Positions 48,073 through 57,249 are shown, counted from the first letter of the stretch. The stretch: 64,000 bases of DNA from Mycoplasma haemofelis str. Langford 1 (GCF_000200735.1 NC_014970.1:124001-188000), one strand, 5' to 3'. A program made the numbers and translations. The notes: generated by a model not told the origin, from the letters alone.

Positions 48073-48723
48073 CTAGGCCTTCTTGCAAAATGTCTCAGTT
48101 AATAGGAATAGGTTATCTTTTGACCCTTTAAAAGCCTTCTCCAAAGCTCTGGAACATCAGCTTTGAATGGATGTTCATTTAGTTTCTGCTTGTCCTTCGT
48201 TAAAGGAGCTTTTAAGTTCCAATAATTCGCTATCCAGCTTCCCTTGCTGATCCTGATGAGACTTTAGCTTTTTGTAATTAGTCTTGAATGTCTCTTGGTC
48301 TGTATTCCCAGTTAAGGTAGGCAATTTATCAGATGCCATCTTGTCTTTAAGCGATTGAATACAGTACTTCTTGGTTAGGCCTAAGAGCTGCTTATTCTCA
48401 CTTTTAAATATGTTCTTGTAAGATGAGTTTCTCATGGAGTTACACCACTCCCTTAAGGCTTTAGCTCCAGTTTCACTCGGTTTGGTATTGTGGGTTCTAC
48501 GTATCCCTTGTAAATCAGAAGTTAGTGAATCCTCTTGTGCCGTTAATAATTGCTCATGTTTTTGCTTTCAAGAATCATTAAATTCTTCTTCATTCCCTAA
48601 GAACTCATGACCAATCTCATGATCTATAGATACATTAGTTCCATAATAAAGACCCCCAGCTCCCGCAGTTCCAGTACCTAAAGCTCCAAGAATTCCTGCC
48701 GCAGCTTTGAATGATGCAGTCAT
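48073..48723 (-). CDS. Family M array protein, 216 aa
   Basis: ATG 48723 to TAG 48073. Residues 6-26 hydrophobic (Ala-Ala-Gly-Ile-Leu-Gly-Ala-Leu-Gly-Thr-Gly-Thr-Ala-Gly-Ala-Gly-Gly-Leu), Gly-Asn-Glu-Glu-Glu-Phe-Asn-Asp-Ser-Trp-Lys-Gln-Lys-His, Glu-Trp-Cys-Asn-Ser, Lys-Tyr-Cys-Ile-Gln-Ser-Leu, Ser-Trp-Cys-Ser. Very close to the 57894 gene, which likewise follows a family N gene. Confidence 0.75.
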
Positions 48724-49386
48724 TTATGCTTGTAGACAACGCTTAGTTACTTTGGTATAGATATCAACATAGCTATCATTCTCTAACTTGATATCTAGTT
48801 GAGATTCACATCACTTCTTCAAAGCATCGGAATATTTGCCATCCATTTGATTATTGGAAGTGGAGATGTTTGTATTTATGGAACTATCTTTAGCTTTTAA
48901 ATCTGTCTCTAAAGTTGTATCTTCGGTTGTTTTGGCTTTTAAAGCCGTAAACTTACCACTTCAATCGGATACTAGGTGCTTGCTCTCTCTTTCTAATTTA
49001 CTTCTTATGTCGGTAGGAGGGATTGTGCATCTAGATTGGACTTTCTTTAAGTAAAGATTGATATTCTTCTCGCTTAGATCTTTACCCGTAGCATCTTGAC
49101 ACCACTTTTCTAGAGCTACTTTAGCCTTCTCTAAGTCTAGATCTGAAGTGCTCCTTATATTGGGATCAAAGGTAGTTAAATCTGTGACTAGGGAAGTGTC
49201 GGATGCCTTTAAATGCTTGGCAGCCAATTTCCATGTATTGGTGTCTCCTGACTTTATTAGGATAAGCCCTGATTTACTAACTCTATCTCCTATCGTTTTC
49301 TCTTTAGATAGAAGATAGAAACCACCACATGCTCCAGCAACCCCTGTTGCTCCAATGGCACCTATTCCGGCAACTTTATTGACCAT
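48724..49386 (-). CDS. Family N array protein, 220 aa
   Basis: ATG 49386 to TAA 48724, abutting the next gene. Hydrophobic N-terminus ending Val-Ala-Gly-Ala-Cys-Gly-Gly-Phe-Tyr-Leu-Leu with a Cys at the membrane exit (weakly lipobox-like), Glu-Lys-Thr-Ile-Gly-Asp-Arg-Val-Ser-Lys-Ser-Gly-Leu, Lys-Trp-Cys-Gln-Asp, Ser-Arg-Cys-Thr-Ile-Pro-Pro, Lys-Trp-Cys-Glu and Lys-Arg-Cys-Leu. Its start overlaps the end of the 49927 gene by 11 bases, exactly as in the 59473/60020 pair. Confidence 0.75.
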
Positions 49387-49927
49387 CTACACATCTATTC
49401 ACTATCTTCGTATAGATAGCATTCCCCTCATCATCTATTACCTTAGTATTCCATTTAGATTCACACCATCCCTTTAGTGCATCCTGAGAATCTTGGTTTC
49501 CATCTGCTATTTGGGAAAGGCCACTCTTGATGCTTTTCAGATCGTTTAATAGAGCCGAATCGCTCTTATTGGTTATGGATTTCACCCTTTCTGCTCAGTT
49601 AGAAGAAAGGGGCTTTCCTATCTTCTCGCTAATAGTTTTGGGTAGTATTACGCATCATTGCTTAGCTTCTTTAGAGTCATGCTTTAAACATCACTCTTTA
49701 GTCACCTTTCCACCTTCTGAATTGGAGCTATCTTTGGTGATTTCAGCTTTCTGAGTCTTAAGGGCAGTTATGAAGGATTCATTGGATTTGAATTCTTTAA
49801 AGATCAGCTGATATTCCTCATCTGTAAAGGCCTTTTGCTCCTTGCTAATTAATTTATAGGCACCAAAAGCTCCCATTCCCCCAGCGGAAGCTCCAAGAGC
49901 CGAGAATAAAGCTAATTTAGCATCCAT
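49376..49927 (-). CDS. Family H array protein, 183 aa
   Basis: ATG 49927 to TAA 49376. Hydrophobic residues 6-25, Phe-Thr-Asp-Glu-Glu-Tyr-Gln-Leu-Ile-Phe-Lys-Glu-Phe-Lys-Ser-Asn, Glu-Trp-Cys-Leu, Gln-Trp-Cys-Val-Ile-Leu-Pro-Lys-Thr-Ile, Gly-Trp-Cys-Glu and Asn-Arg-Cys-Val. Paralog of the 40877 and 60020 genes. Overlaps the following family N gene by 11 bases. Confidence 0.75.
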
Positions 49928-49930
49928 ATA

Positions 49931-50518
49931 TTAGGCAGATGTGCATCACTTCTCAACTCGCTTGTAATTCTTATCCTCCCCATCAGATAATTCCAGCTCT
50001 AATCTAGAGTTACATCATTTCTTTAAGTCGCCTTCTGTCAAAGTATTCTGCTCCTTATTCTCCATCTCTTGCTTAGGAATCTTCAAATCATCATCCGTTT
50101 GATGATTCTTGTAATTACCAACTTGTGTGGATAGGGATTCAGGTATGGTTTTACTATTCTTAGAAAGTTTGTCCTTTATGGAGGGAGCTAGACAGAAGGC
50201 TTTAGCTTTATTATGTAAATCTTGTGAATGTGGTTTATCTAGAACATCAAGACATCATCTTGACAATTCATCTTTGGTAAGAGTATCCTTATTATCTATC
50301 TTTAAAGTGGGAGTCTTGGAGACCGTGGTTTTGTAGATATATTCTTTGATTTCTCATCTTGAGTCGCTAGGTGTCTTAAGTATGGTCTTACCCAGTTTCT
50401 CTAATTCCTGTTTAATAGTTATTTTCTGCTCTCAAGGCTTAAAGTAGATAGCTCCCGCTGTTCCGGCAGCCCCAGTAGTTGCAGCAGCTGTGGATAGTAA
50501 TTTAGCTGATGAGGTCAT
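49931..50518 (-). CDS. Family I array protein, 195 aa
   Basis: ATG 50518 to TAA 49931. Hydrophobic residues 6-26, Tyr-Phe-Lys-Pro-Trp-Glu-Gln-Lys-Ile-Thr-Ile-Lys-Gln-Glu-Leu, Arg-Trp-Cys-Leu, Ala-Phe-Cys-Leu-Ala-Pro-Ser-Ile-Lys-Asp-Lys-Leu-Ser, Lys-Trp-Cys-Asn and Lys-Trp-Cys-Thr. Paralogs 41459 and 60602. In the second motif Trp is Phe. Confidence 0.75.
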
Positions 50519-51165
50519 TATCCCTTCTTGCAGAAGATTTCTACAAGCTTAAAGGTATTATCATTGGAACCTTTAAAGGGCTTCTCAAAGTATTCTGAGC
50601 ATCAACTTTGAATTGCTTGCCATTCGGTATCTGTTGGTTGTTCTTTGAAGCTTCCCTTCAAAGCTATTAATCTAGAGTCCAATTTCCCCTTTTGCTCATT
50701 ATGATCCTTCAATTTCTTGTAATTGCTTTCAAAAGTGGATTTATCTGTGTTTCCGGATAGTGAAGGCCTCTTATCGTCGGTAAATTTGTCCTTAATAGGT
50801 TGAATGCAGTACTTCTTAGCTTCCTCTAATAAGCTCTTGTTTTCTGATGAGAAGGCGTGCTTGTATGTTTGGGAGTAAGTATCCTTACATCAATTGGCTA
50901 AAGCTTGATGCCCTGTTGTTTGTGCATTGTCAGAATACTTCTTCTTTATTTCAGCTAACTTCGTAGAAAGAGATTCCTTCGAGTCTAAGAGCTTCTTATG
51001 TTGACTCTTTCAAGACTCCTTAAAGTCTTCTCCCTCGCCTAGGACGTCATCCTTTATTAAGTTTCCTATAGTTTCTTTAGAAAAATAATAGACTCCTCCC
51101 GCTGTCGCTCCAGAAGCCCCAGTTAAAGAAGTTAAAAGCGCTCCTGTCTTTGCTGTTCCCGTCAT
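50518..51165 (-). CDS. Family M array protein, 215 aa
   Basis: ATG 51165 to TAA 50518 (overlaps next ATG). Hydrophobic residues 8-28, Ser-Lys-Glu-Thr-Ile-Gly-Asn-Leu-Ile-Lys-Asp-Asp-Val-Leu-Gly-Glu, Ser-Trp-Lys-Ser-Gln-His-Lys-Lys-Leu, Asn-Trp-Cys-Lys-Asp, Lys-Tyr-Cys-Ile-Gln-Pro-Ile and Ser-Trp-Cys-Ser. The stop of the 41-residue gene upstream overlaps its ATG. Confidence 0.75.
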
Positions 51166-51290
51166 TATTTACTTTCTACTTCTGTAGATACGTTCTTTAC
51201 CCTCTTAGAAGAGAATTTGTATATTAGAAATACACTAATAGTCAACACTATAAGCATTAGGACTACTAGCACTATACTCAGGGACGACAT
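51165..51290 (-). CDS. Family Q mini membrane protein, 41 aa
   Basis: ATG 51290 to TAA 51165-51167. One hydrophobic helix (Ser-Ile-Val-Leu-Val-Val-Leu-Met-Leu-Ile-Val-Leu-Thr-Ile-Ser-Val-Phe-Leu-Ile) then Tyr-Lys-Phe-Ser-Ser-Lys-Arg and a charged tail. A 49-residue relative with the same layout lies at 58617-58766, also behind a family N gene. Position, overlap and conservation of the Phe-Ser-x-Lys-Arg motif argue that it is real. Function unknown. Confidence 0.65.
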   Translation of the reverse strand: MSSLSIVLVVLMLIVLTISVFLIYKFSSKRVKNVSTEVESK

Positions 51291-51310
51291 ATTGAATCCG
51301 AATGAACGGA

Positions 51311-51982
51311 TTAAGAGTTAAGAGGTTGGGACTCAGTACATCGACTAACTACTTTTGGGTAAGTGGTATCGTAATCACTGCTTTCTATCTTTAATTCCAA
51401 TTTAGATTCACACCACTTTTGTAAAGCGGAAGAATACTTGTCCTTCTGGGTATTGGCTGCAGATACTTCTTCTGTTATGGTACTATCGATCACTGTTAAG
51501 TGTGACTTCAAATCAGTATCTTGGGTAGATGCGGCTTTTAGAGCTTCAAATTTATTATTTCAATTGGAGACGAGGGATTTCCCCTCTCTACTTAATTTCT
51601 CTCTGATATCGGATGGAGGTGTGATGCATCTAGACTTAGCTTTACTTAGGTAATCCTTTACATTCTGATCACTCAAATCCTTTCCAATAGCTTCTTGACA
51701 CCACTTTTCCAAAGCCACTTTTGCTTTGTCTAAGTCCATATTCTCTTTACTTTTAATTTCAGCATCGAATTTGGCTAAATCCGATACTAAAGCTTCATCA
51801 CTTAGCTTCAAATGCTTAGCAGCTAATCCTCAAGAAGCACTGTCACCAGTCTTGATTAATGAAAGGCCTTCTTTACTAATACGATCCCCAATTGTCTTTT
51901 CCTTCATAAGGAGATAACCTCCCCCACATGCCCCCGCAATTCCGGCAGTACTTAAAGCCCCAATACCAGCAGTCTTAGTCAT
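51311..51982 (-). CDS. Family N array protein, 223 aa
   Basis: ATG 51982 to TAA 51311. Hydrophobic segment with Ala-Gly-Ala-Cys-Gly-Gly-Gly-Tyr-Leu-Leu-Met-Lys-Glu-Lys-Thr-Ile-Gly-Asp-Arg, Ala-Ala-Lys-His-Leu-Lys, Lys-Trp-Cys-Gln-Glu, Ser-Arg-Cys-Ile-Thr-Pro-Pro, Lys-Trp-Cys-Glu-Ser-Lys and Ser-Arg-Cys-Thr. First gene of a long - strand run that may continue down to 45526. Confidence 0.75.
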
Positions 51983-52278
51983 TCGTACTTACCTTTCTAA
52001 TGTGACTTAATTCTTAGTGTTGAATTATTAACTATTCGTTAGAAGCCCTAGTGATACGATAACTTTTCCCTATCTAAGCTAATCTAACTTGAGGAACTAC
52101 TCAATCCGCACACTCTTTTAATTCTTCCGAAGTCATGAGATCAACACATAACTTATCTATCTTTAAATAAAGAGAGTTTGATTATTTGGAATACAAAGAT
52201 TTCTAATCATTCTTGATGTTCAGAGATATGGAAATCTTGTATATGTGCAAAGCAAACTGCGCCCTTGAACAGAGCTCC
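51983..52278. other. Intergenic with a short relic
   Basis: No full gene. On the - strand a short frame reads Met-Thr-Ser-Glu-Glu-Leu-Lys-Glu-Cys-Ala-Asp-Trp then a stop (about 52080-52131), which recalls the Glu-Glu-Leu-Lys-x-Trp-Cys segment of array proteins and may be a decayed piece. A promoter for the 51982 gene should be here. Confidence 0.4.
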
Positions 52279-52725
52279 TTAACTAGAGATAGAAACTAAA
52301 CTTCAATTGCTACCTTCCTCCTTTGCAAGTGCATATTTCCTAGCGCCCAATTCTGAGCCACACAATAACTCACTAAGATTTTCTTGTTTCAATCCCTCTC
52401 CAGCTAATCCACTCAATACTTCATCTTTACTTTTGAAGGTTCTCTTGTAACCTTCATATTCATAACTACCGTCATCATTCATTTCACTTAACTCCGAAAC
52501 ATAAAAAATAAGGCATTGCTCACTTCCTTCCAAAAAGGGCTGTAACTCACTGAATTTCTTAAGCTTCCTTCTTGAGGCTACTGGAGCTTGAGTATCTTCA
52601 CTTTGACTTGAAGAGGGGATACTCACATTCTCATTACTCTTGCCTTTTCCAAGAGCTCCAGCAGCAAAGGCAGAGCCTGCCATTCCTACTCCACCCACAA
52701 CGGGAATCAACGGCTTAAGACCCAT
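52279..52725 (-). CDS. Family O array protein, 148 aa
   Basis: ATG 52725 to TAA 52279, one TGA Trp near the end. Hydrophobic residues 4-25 (Pro-Leu-Ile-Pro-Val-Val-Gly-Gly-Val-Gly-Met-Ala-Gly-Ser-Ala-Phe-Ala-Ala-Gly), Ser/Gln-rich linker, then Phe-Ser-Glu-Leu-Gln-Pro, Gln-Cys-Leu-Ile-Phe-Tyr-Val-Ser-Glu, Tyr-Glu-Gly-Tyr-Lys-Arg-Thr-Phe and a second Cys, closing Lys-Tyr-Ala-Leu-Ala-Lys-Glu. No WC motif. Paralog 56296. Each is divergent from a family P gene on the + strand. Confidence 0.75.
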
Positions 52726-52736
52726 GTATCAAGAAG

Positions 52737-52792
52737 GTGGTGATTATATTTTTTGACTTAAGTGGTGATTATATTTTTTGACTTAAGTGGTG
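52737..52792 (-). repeat. 25-bp tandem repeat carrying a doubled -10 box
   Basis: Two exact copies of a 25-base unit (52737-52761, 52762-52786) plus the first six bases of a third. Each copy holds TATAAT on the - strand (52743-52748 and 52768-52773), the likely -10 of the family O gene at 52725. The 56296 paralog has a single TATAAT at 56324-56329. Confidence 0.8.
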
Positions 52793-52818
52793 GGTATAGG
52801 TTTTCCAAGGATAGGGGG

Positions 52819-52857
52819 CGCTTAAAGTTGATTTCTGATTTCTATATACGTACGGAT
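52819..52857 (+). promoter_or_regulatory. Conserved block upstream of family P gene 52875
   Basis: CTTAAAGTTGATTTCTGATT followed by TCTATATACG. The same block, with few changes, precedes the two other family P genes (56372-56410 and 56830-56867) at nearly the same distance from the ATG, so it is probably their promoter. Confidence 0.65.
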
Positions 52858-52874
52858 CCTTCTTGTAGGATCAT

Positions 52875-53246
52875 ATGTATATAAAGGCTAAGATGGGGAT
52901 TGTTGGCGTTTTGGCATCATTAGTTTCCGGATTGACAGGTACTTACTTTTACTTTACTCAAGAGACGGATATTGATAGAGTCCGGAGTTTAAATTTATCT
53001 CGTGCAACTAAGAAAGGAAGATGTAAGGTTCGTATTAATGGAGATCAAGGAAGGGTGGTTGGGGGATCTGATTTAGATTACAACGAGTTTTATAAGGGTC
53101 ATGGAGACAAGGGGGCAGTGTTTGCAACTTCTTGTCTTAAAAAGCTTACTGAAGTAGATAGAGAAAAGGAGGATGTAGTGGTTTCGGTGAAAAAGGGGGT
53201 CGACGGATCTTATACTCTAGAGAACGTTATTATTCAAACACAATAG
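52875..53246 (+). CDS. Family P protein, 123 aa
   Basis: ATG 52875 to TAG 53244, no TGA. Lys-Met-Gly-Ile-Val-Gly-Val-Leu-Ala-Ser-Leu-Val-Ser-Gly-Leu-Thr-Gly-Thr-Tyr forms one N-terminal helix (residues 6-27). The rest has Lys-Gly-Arg-Cys-Lys-Val-Arg-Ile, Asn-Glu-Phe-Tyr-Lys-Gly-His-Gly-Asp-Lys-Gly and a C-terminal Gly-Ser-Tyr-Thr-Leu-Glu-Asn. Paralogs 56429 and 56887. The only family that is always on + here. Function unknown. Confidence 0.78.
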   Translation: MYIKAKMGIVGVLASLVSGLTGTYFYFTQETDIDRVRSLNLSRATKKGRCKVRINGDQGRVVGGSDLDYNEFYKGHGDKGAVFATSCLKKLTEVDREKEDVVVSVKKGVDGSYTLENVIIQTQ

Positions 53247-53257
53247 AAATCTCTCCA

Positions 53258-53917
53258 TTAGTTCTGTTTAACGCAGAACTTCTTGGAGGTTTTAAAGAGA
53301 TCGTCAGATTCTCCTTTGAAAGATTTGGTTAATGCTTCTTTACATCAATCTCTAAGACTACTTCACTTAGTCTGAGATTCACTTTCAGCCTTAGTGGCAT
53401 CAAAAGCACTAAGGGTTGAGTCTAATTTACCATCCTGAGTGGAGTTATGATCCTTTAACTTCTTGTAGTTATTTATAAATTCCTGTTTGTCTGTTTCATC
53501 AGTAACAGAAAGGACTTTGGAGCTTCCAGTAATAGAGTCCGTTAACTTCTCTTTAAGACTCTGGATGCAGTACTTTCTTACTATATCTAATAACTCCTCT
53601 TTCTTGCTGGAAAATATACTCTTGTAAGTGGTTGTATAAGCCGAAGAACATCAACCTTTAATGGCTGATATCTGTTGATTTTCTTCGGTTATGGACTTCA
53701 GCTTTTCAAGATCCTTGGGTATCTTTTTATTTTCTGTAGATAACTTCTTGAATTGGGATTTTCAAGAAGAGTTAAATTCTGTTTCAGTCCCTAAAACATC
53801 ATCCTTTACTTTACTCAGGATATCTTCCTTAGAGGATAAATAGAGACCTCCAACTCCCATTCCAGAACCTCCCGCTAATCCAGAAAATCCTAAGGCTATT
53901 TTGGAAGCTGAAGTCAT
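53258..53917 (-). CDS. Family M array protein, 219 aa
   Basis: ATG 53917 to TAA 53258, converging on the family P gene. Hydrophobic residues 6-26, Ser-Ser-Lys-Glu-Asp-Ile-Leu-Ser-Lys-Val-Lys-Asp-Asp-Val-Leu-Gly, Gly-Trp-Cys-Ser, Lys-Tyr-Cys-Ile-Gln-Ser-Leu, Asp-Trp-Cys-Lys and Lys-Phe-Cys-Val. It is the intact counterpart of the truncated 45526 gene and keeps TGA Trp where that gene has TAA. Confidence 0.75.
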
Positions 53918-54579
53918 TAGGATGTCTTAGTGCAGTACTTCTTTAGATTTTTAAATAAGTCGGTAATTCCTTTGAAAGGAGATTCATAATGACCTTCACA
54001 TCATCTTTGTAAGTTACCTCAATCACTATCTGCTTTGGATTCTGCCTCGCCTTTTCAAGAGGCAAGCTCACTATCTAGAACTCCATCATTGGTATGATTA
54101 TGGTTCTTCAAGGCTTTGTAATTCTTAACAAACTCATCTTTATCTCCTGCCCCACTCAGAACTTTATTTCTACTTCCTGAAGTTAAGGTGGCCTGTAATT
54201 TCTCTTTGGTGCTCTGAATGCAATAGGTCTTAACTTCCTTGAGAAGGGATTCTTGAGCTTTGGACAATGAGGTTTTATAAGTCTTCTCATAGGAAGCCTT
54301 ACATCAGTTCTTAAGGGCTTCTATGGAAGAGGAAAGCTCACTATTGGTGTGCTTCTCCTTTACTTGCTTAAGCTCAGGAGATAACTCTCCCCCATAAGCT
54401 AATAACTTCTTGTGTTGGTCTTTCCAAGAATCATTAAATTCGGGAGAAATTCCTAAAACTTGATCCTTAACTAGATTCCCAATAGTTTCTTTAGAGCCAA
54501 AGTAAACACCGCCTACAGTTAAGCTTCCTGCACCCCCAACGCCCCCCAAAGTGAGCATGGTCTTAACTGTGCTTGTCAT
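53917..54579 (-). CDS. Family M array protein, 220 aa
   Basis: ATG 54579 to TAA 53917 (overlaps next ATG). Gly-Gly-Val-Gly-Gly-Ala-Gly-Ser-Leu-Thr-Val-Gly-Gly-Val-Tyr segment, Ser-Lys-Glu-Thr-Ile-Gly-Asn-Leu-Val-Lys-Asp-Gln-Val-Leu-Gly, Asn-Trp-Cys-Lys, Thr-Tyr-Cys-Ile-Gln-Ser, Arg-Trp-Cys-Glu, Lys-Tyr-Cys-Thr. Best match is the 46188 gene. Confidence 0.75.
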
Positions 54580-55220
54580 TATGTTCCCGCTTTAATACAG
54601 TACTTCTTAGCTACTTTAAAGTCCTCTAAAGTTTCAGCTGTAAGATACTTCTTTTGAATCTCCTTGCAGTATGACTGCAACAACTTCCACTTACTTTCTG
54701 ATTCTTCGCTTGCCTTGGGAGCTAAGTCTTGGAGATTTTTGGGTAGCTTGCCCTCTGTGATTTTGTGATCCTTTAACTTCTTGTAATTAGTTTTGAATTC
54801 ATCGGCATCCGTGGTCTCAGAATCAACATCTAATACCTTTCCATTACTTCCTATACCTACAGATAGCTGATCCTTAAAAGTCTGAGTACACCACTTTTCT
54901 GTTTCCTTCAGCAGTGAATCATTTCCCTTTTTGGAAAAGATGCTTTTGTAGGTGGAGGAGTAATTCTTCTGGCAGTAAAGAGATATGCCCTTACCGTCCT
55001 TTATTCCTTTAAGATCTTCACTTAAAACTCCACTCTCCTTCTTAAGTTGATCATGTTTGTGATCTCAAGTACTCTTGAAGTTTTCATAATTCCCAAGAAT
55101 CTTCCCTTTTAATTTGCTTTCAATGGTTTCTAAAGAGGAGTAGTAGGCTCCACCTACTCCTGTTCCAACAGCTCCAGTAGCTACACTACTAACTGAAGCT
55201 AATTTAGTTGCAAAAGTCAT
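54579..55220 (-). CDS. Family M array protein, 213 aa
   Basis: ATG 55220 to TAA 54579 (overlaps next ATG); I read the whole frame and found no internal TAA/TAG. Ala-Thr-Gly-Ala-Val-Gly-Thr-Gly-Val-Gly-Gly-Ala-Tyr-Tyr segment, Ser-Leu-Glu-Thr-Ile-Glu-Ser-Lys-Leu-Lys-Gly-Lys-Ile-Leu-Gly, Lys-Trp-Cys-Thr-Gln-Thr, Ser-Tyr-Cys-Lys-Glu, Lys-Tyr-Cys-Ile-Lys-Ala-Gly-Thr. Best match is the 46835 gene. Confidence 0.78.
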
Positions 55221-55229
55221 TCCATTTAG

Positions 55230-55859
55230 TTAGGCTCCACCACTAACACATCACTTGTTGAAGGCTTTATAAGAGGGATCTGTATCTGCTGTAAAAAGAG
55301 CTTGACTTACAGAACCACATCAGTTTCTTATATCTTCAGCTTTCTTATTACCCATAGTAGTATTAGTAATCTTCTCTCCCCCGATGGTGATTTGAAGATC
55401 TGTTTCTACCGTATTCTTCTTATATTCCTCGTAGGACTTAGTTCATCCGGCACTATCTTCTAAAGGGATCAAGGATTTTCCTCCAGTAAGTTTGGATTTA
55501 ACTTCGGTAAGAATTGTGTTTTTGGTACATCGGGATTTAAACTTGCCTATTAATTCTTCTTCGTAAGACTTCTTATTAGCAGCTTCTTCACATCACTTCT
55601 TAAGCTTGGTCTCATCTATAGGATCCCCTATTTCTTTCTTAGCAATATCATCATTCTTGATTTCTTCAACAATAGCTTTTCATTGTGTGTTATGAGTATC
55701 TCCAGCTGTGTAAAGTATGAACTTATCTCCTTGATTAGTTACTGCAGTTGATAAAGATTCCCCTTCCCCCTTCTTAAGATAAGGGTAGACAAGCATTCCG
55801 GTTCCTCCAGTAGCTCCAGCGCCTCCCAAACCCATTAAGAGCTTTAATTTTGGATCCAT
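55230..55859 (-). CDS. Family G array protein, 209 aa
   Basis: ATG 55859 to TAA 55230. I prefer this ATG over one at 55886 because it gives the family start Met-Asp-Pro-Lys-Leu-Lys-Leu-Leu and falls three bases after the upstream stop. Hydrophobic Gly-rich segment, Asn-Gln-Gly-Asp-Lys-Phe-Ile-Leu-Tyr, Lys-Trp-Cys-Glu, Ser-Arg-Cys-Thr, Asn-Trp-Cys-Gly, Lys-Trp-Cys-Val. Paralogs 40280 and 44049. Confidence 0.75.
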
Positions 55860-55861
55860 GG

Positions 55862-56296
55862 TTATTGAACTTGCACCAATTCTCAACCCTCATCCTCTTT
55901 AGCTAAGGCATACTTTTTCTGACCGTAACCACTCTCGCATAACACTGTACCTAAGTCTTCATCTTTTAAACCGTCCTTCTTAAGTTCGTTTAAAGCTGCA
56001 TCCTTACTGTTGAAGGTCTGCTTGTATCCATCGTATTTATAGCTACCATTCTCTTCATGAATCTCTGAAACATAAAAAATAGAACATTGATCATTCCCTC
56101 CGGAAGCTGGTTTGAGTTCGCTAAATTCCTTAAGAGCTTTCTTCTTAACTTCGGGAGCTTGAATTTCATTTGTTGGAGCAGAAGTTGTGATGCTAGTATC
56201 TCCTTTCTTTTCCCCGCCACTAAATGCCCCTGCAGCAAAAGCAGTTCCTAATGCTCCGACCCCACCAATAGCGGGAATTAACAACTTAAGACTCAT
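55862..56296 (-). CDS. Family O array protein, 144 aa
   Basis: ATG 56296 to TAA 55862, one TGA Trp at 55883. Hydrophobic residues 4-26, Phe-Ser-Glu-Leu-Lys-Pro, Gln-Cys-Ser-Ile-Phe-Tyr-Val-Ser-Glu-Ile, Tyr-Asp-Gly-Tyr-Lys-Gln-Thr-Phe, Leu-Cys-Glu-Ser and Lys-Lys-Tyr-Ala-Leu-Ala-Lys-Glu, all shared with the 52725 gene. TATAAT at 56324-56329 on its strand. Divergent from the family P gene at 56429. Confidence 0.75.
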
Positions 56297-56371
56297 TAGT
56301 AAAGGGCTCTAGAAGGGTCAATCATTATATTTCTCACCTAATAGTAAGGGTGTAGGTTTCTCAATTTATGC

Positions 56372-56410
56372 CTCTTAAATTTGATTTCAGATTTCGATTA
56401 GATACGTTCC
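56372..56410 (+). promoter_or_regulatory. Conserved block upstream of family P gene 56429
   Basis: CTTAAATTTGATTTCAGATT followed by TCGATTAGATACG, aligned with the blocks at 52819 and 56830. Confidence 0.6.
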
Positions 56411-56428
56411 CTAAATTAAAAGAGTATC

Positions 56429-56794
56429 ATGCACACAAAGGCAAAGATGGGTCTTTCTGGGGCTCTAGTCTCTTTAGTTTCAGGATTAACAGGAACTTAC
56501 TTTTACCTTACTCAGGAGACTGATGTAGATAGGGCTTTGATGTTATCGTCTAGTAAGCGGGGAGGTAGATGTAAGATTCGAATTTATAGAAATTCCGATA
56601 CATCAATGACTGATGGTTCTCAAGAATACAGTGATTTCTACAAAGAACATGGAGATAAGAAAGGGGTATTCGCTGGTAAGTTTCTGGCAAAGTTGGCTGA
56701 ACGGTTACCTTCGGAAGAAAGTAAAAATATCGTAGTAGAAGTAAGGTTGGAGGGTGGATCTTACACTTTTAAAAACGCAATTATTACGGAATAG
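56429..56794 (+). CDS. Family P protein, 121 aa
   Basis: ATG 56429 to TAG 56792, no TGA. Lys-Met-Gly-Leu-Ser-Gly-Ala-Leu-Val-Ser-Leu-Val-Ser-Gly-Leu-Thr-Gly-Thr-Tyr-Phe helix, Gly-Gly-Arg-Cys-Lys-Ile-Arg-Ile, Ser-Asp-Phe-Tyr-Lys-Glu-His-Gly-Asp-Lys-Lys-Gly, Gly-Ser-Tyr-Thr-Phe. N-terminal 30 residues nearly identical to the 52875 gene, the rest diverged. Function unknown. Confidence 0.78.
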   Translation: MHTKAKMGLSGALVSLVSGLTGTYFYLTQETDVDRALMLSSSKRGGRCKIRIYRNSDTSMTDGSQEYSDFYKEHGDKKGVFAGKFLAKLAERLPSEESKNIVVEVRLEGGSYTFKNAIITE

Positions 56795-56829
56795 TAAATA
56801 AAGATTACCTCCTAATTGACCCTTAGGGG

Positions 56830-56867
56830 CGGCTTAAATTTGATTTCTGATTTCTATATAGACGGTT
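56830..56867 (+). promoter_or_regulatory. Conserved block upstream of family P gene 56887
   Basis: GCTTAAATTTGATTTCTGAT followed by TTCTATATAGACG. Third copy of the family P upstream block. Confidence 0.6.
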
Positions 56868-56886
56868 CCTACGCATTTGTAGGTAG

Positions 56887-57249
56887 ATGTCTAAAGTCAG
56901 AATGGGTTTTGCCGGAGGCTTGGCCTCTTTAACAGCTGGATCTGTAGGAGCTTATTTGGGATTGGAAAGAGATGATGATTCTATTAATAAGGTTCTAAAT
57001 TTACATTTCACCAAAACAACCAGAAGAGGAGGTTGTAAGGTTTTGATTGAAGGTGAAGGCACTCATAGCAATCAAAAGTATGAGGATTTTTACAAATCCT
57101 ATGGGGATAAGAATGGGGAGTTTGCTAGGATTTGTCTTAACAAGATTCCTTCACTTAATAAAGAACTGGAGAATGTATTGGTTCGGGTCAAGAAGGGAAG
57201 TGATGGATCTTATGTTTTTGATAGCGTGGGGATAGAGTGAAATTCGTAG
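56887..57249 (+). CDS. Family P protein, 120 aa
   Basis: ATG 56887, TGA Trp at 57238 and TAG at 57247. Gly-Phe-Ala-Gly-Gly-Leu-Ala-Ser-Leu-Thr-Ala-Gly-Ser-Val-Gly-Ala-Tyr helix, Arg-Gly-Gly-Cys-Lys-Val-Leu-Ile, Glu-Asp-Phe-Tyr-Lys-Ser-Tyr-Gly-Asp-Lys-Asn-Gly, Gly-Ser-Tyr-Val-Phe. Tandem copy behind the 56429 gene with its own upstream block. Its end touches the converging - strand gene. Confidence 0.75.

Noticed and set aside
49340..49386. Classical lipoprotein signal (lipobox) in family N
   Set aside because: A Cys follows Ala-Gly-Ala, but position -3 is Ala instead of Leu/Val/Ile, so I do not call these lipoproteins.
55860..55886. Upstream ATG 55886 as start of the family G gene
   Set aside because: It would overlap the previous gene by 25 bases and add nine residues absent from both paralogs.
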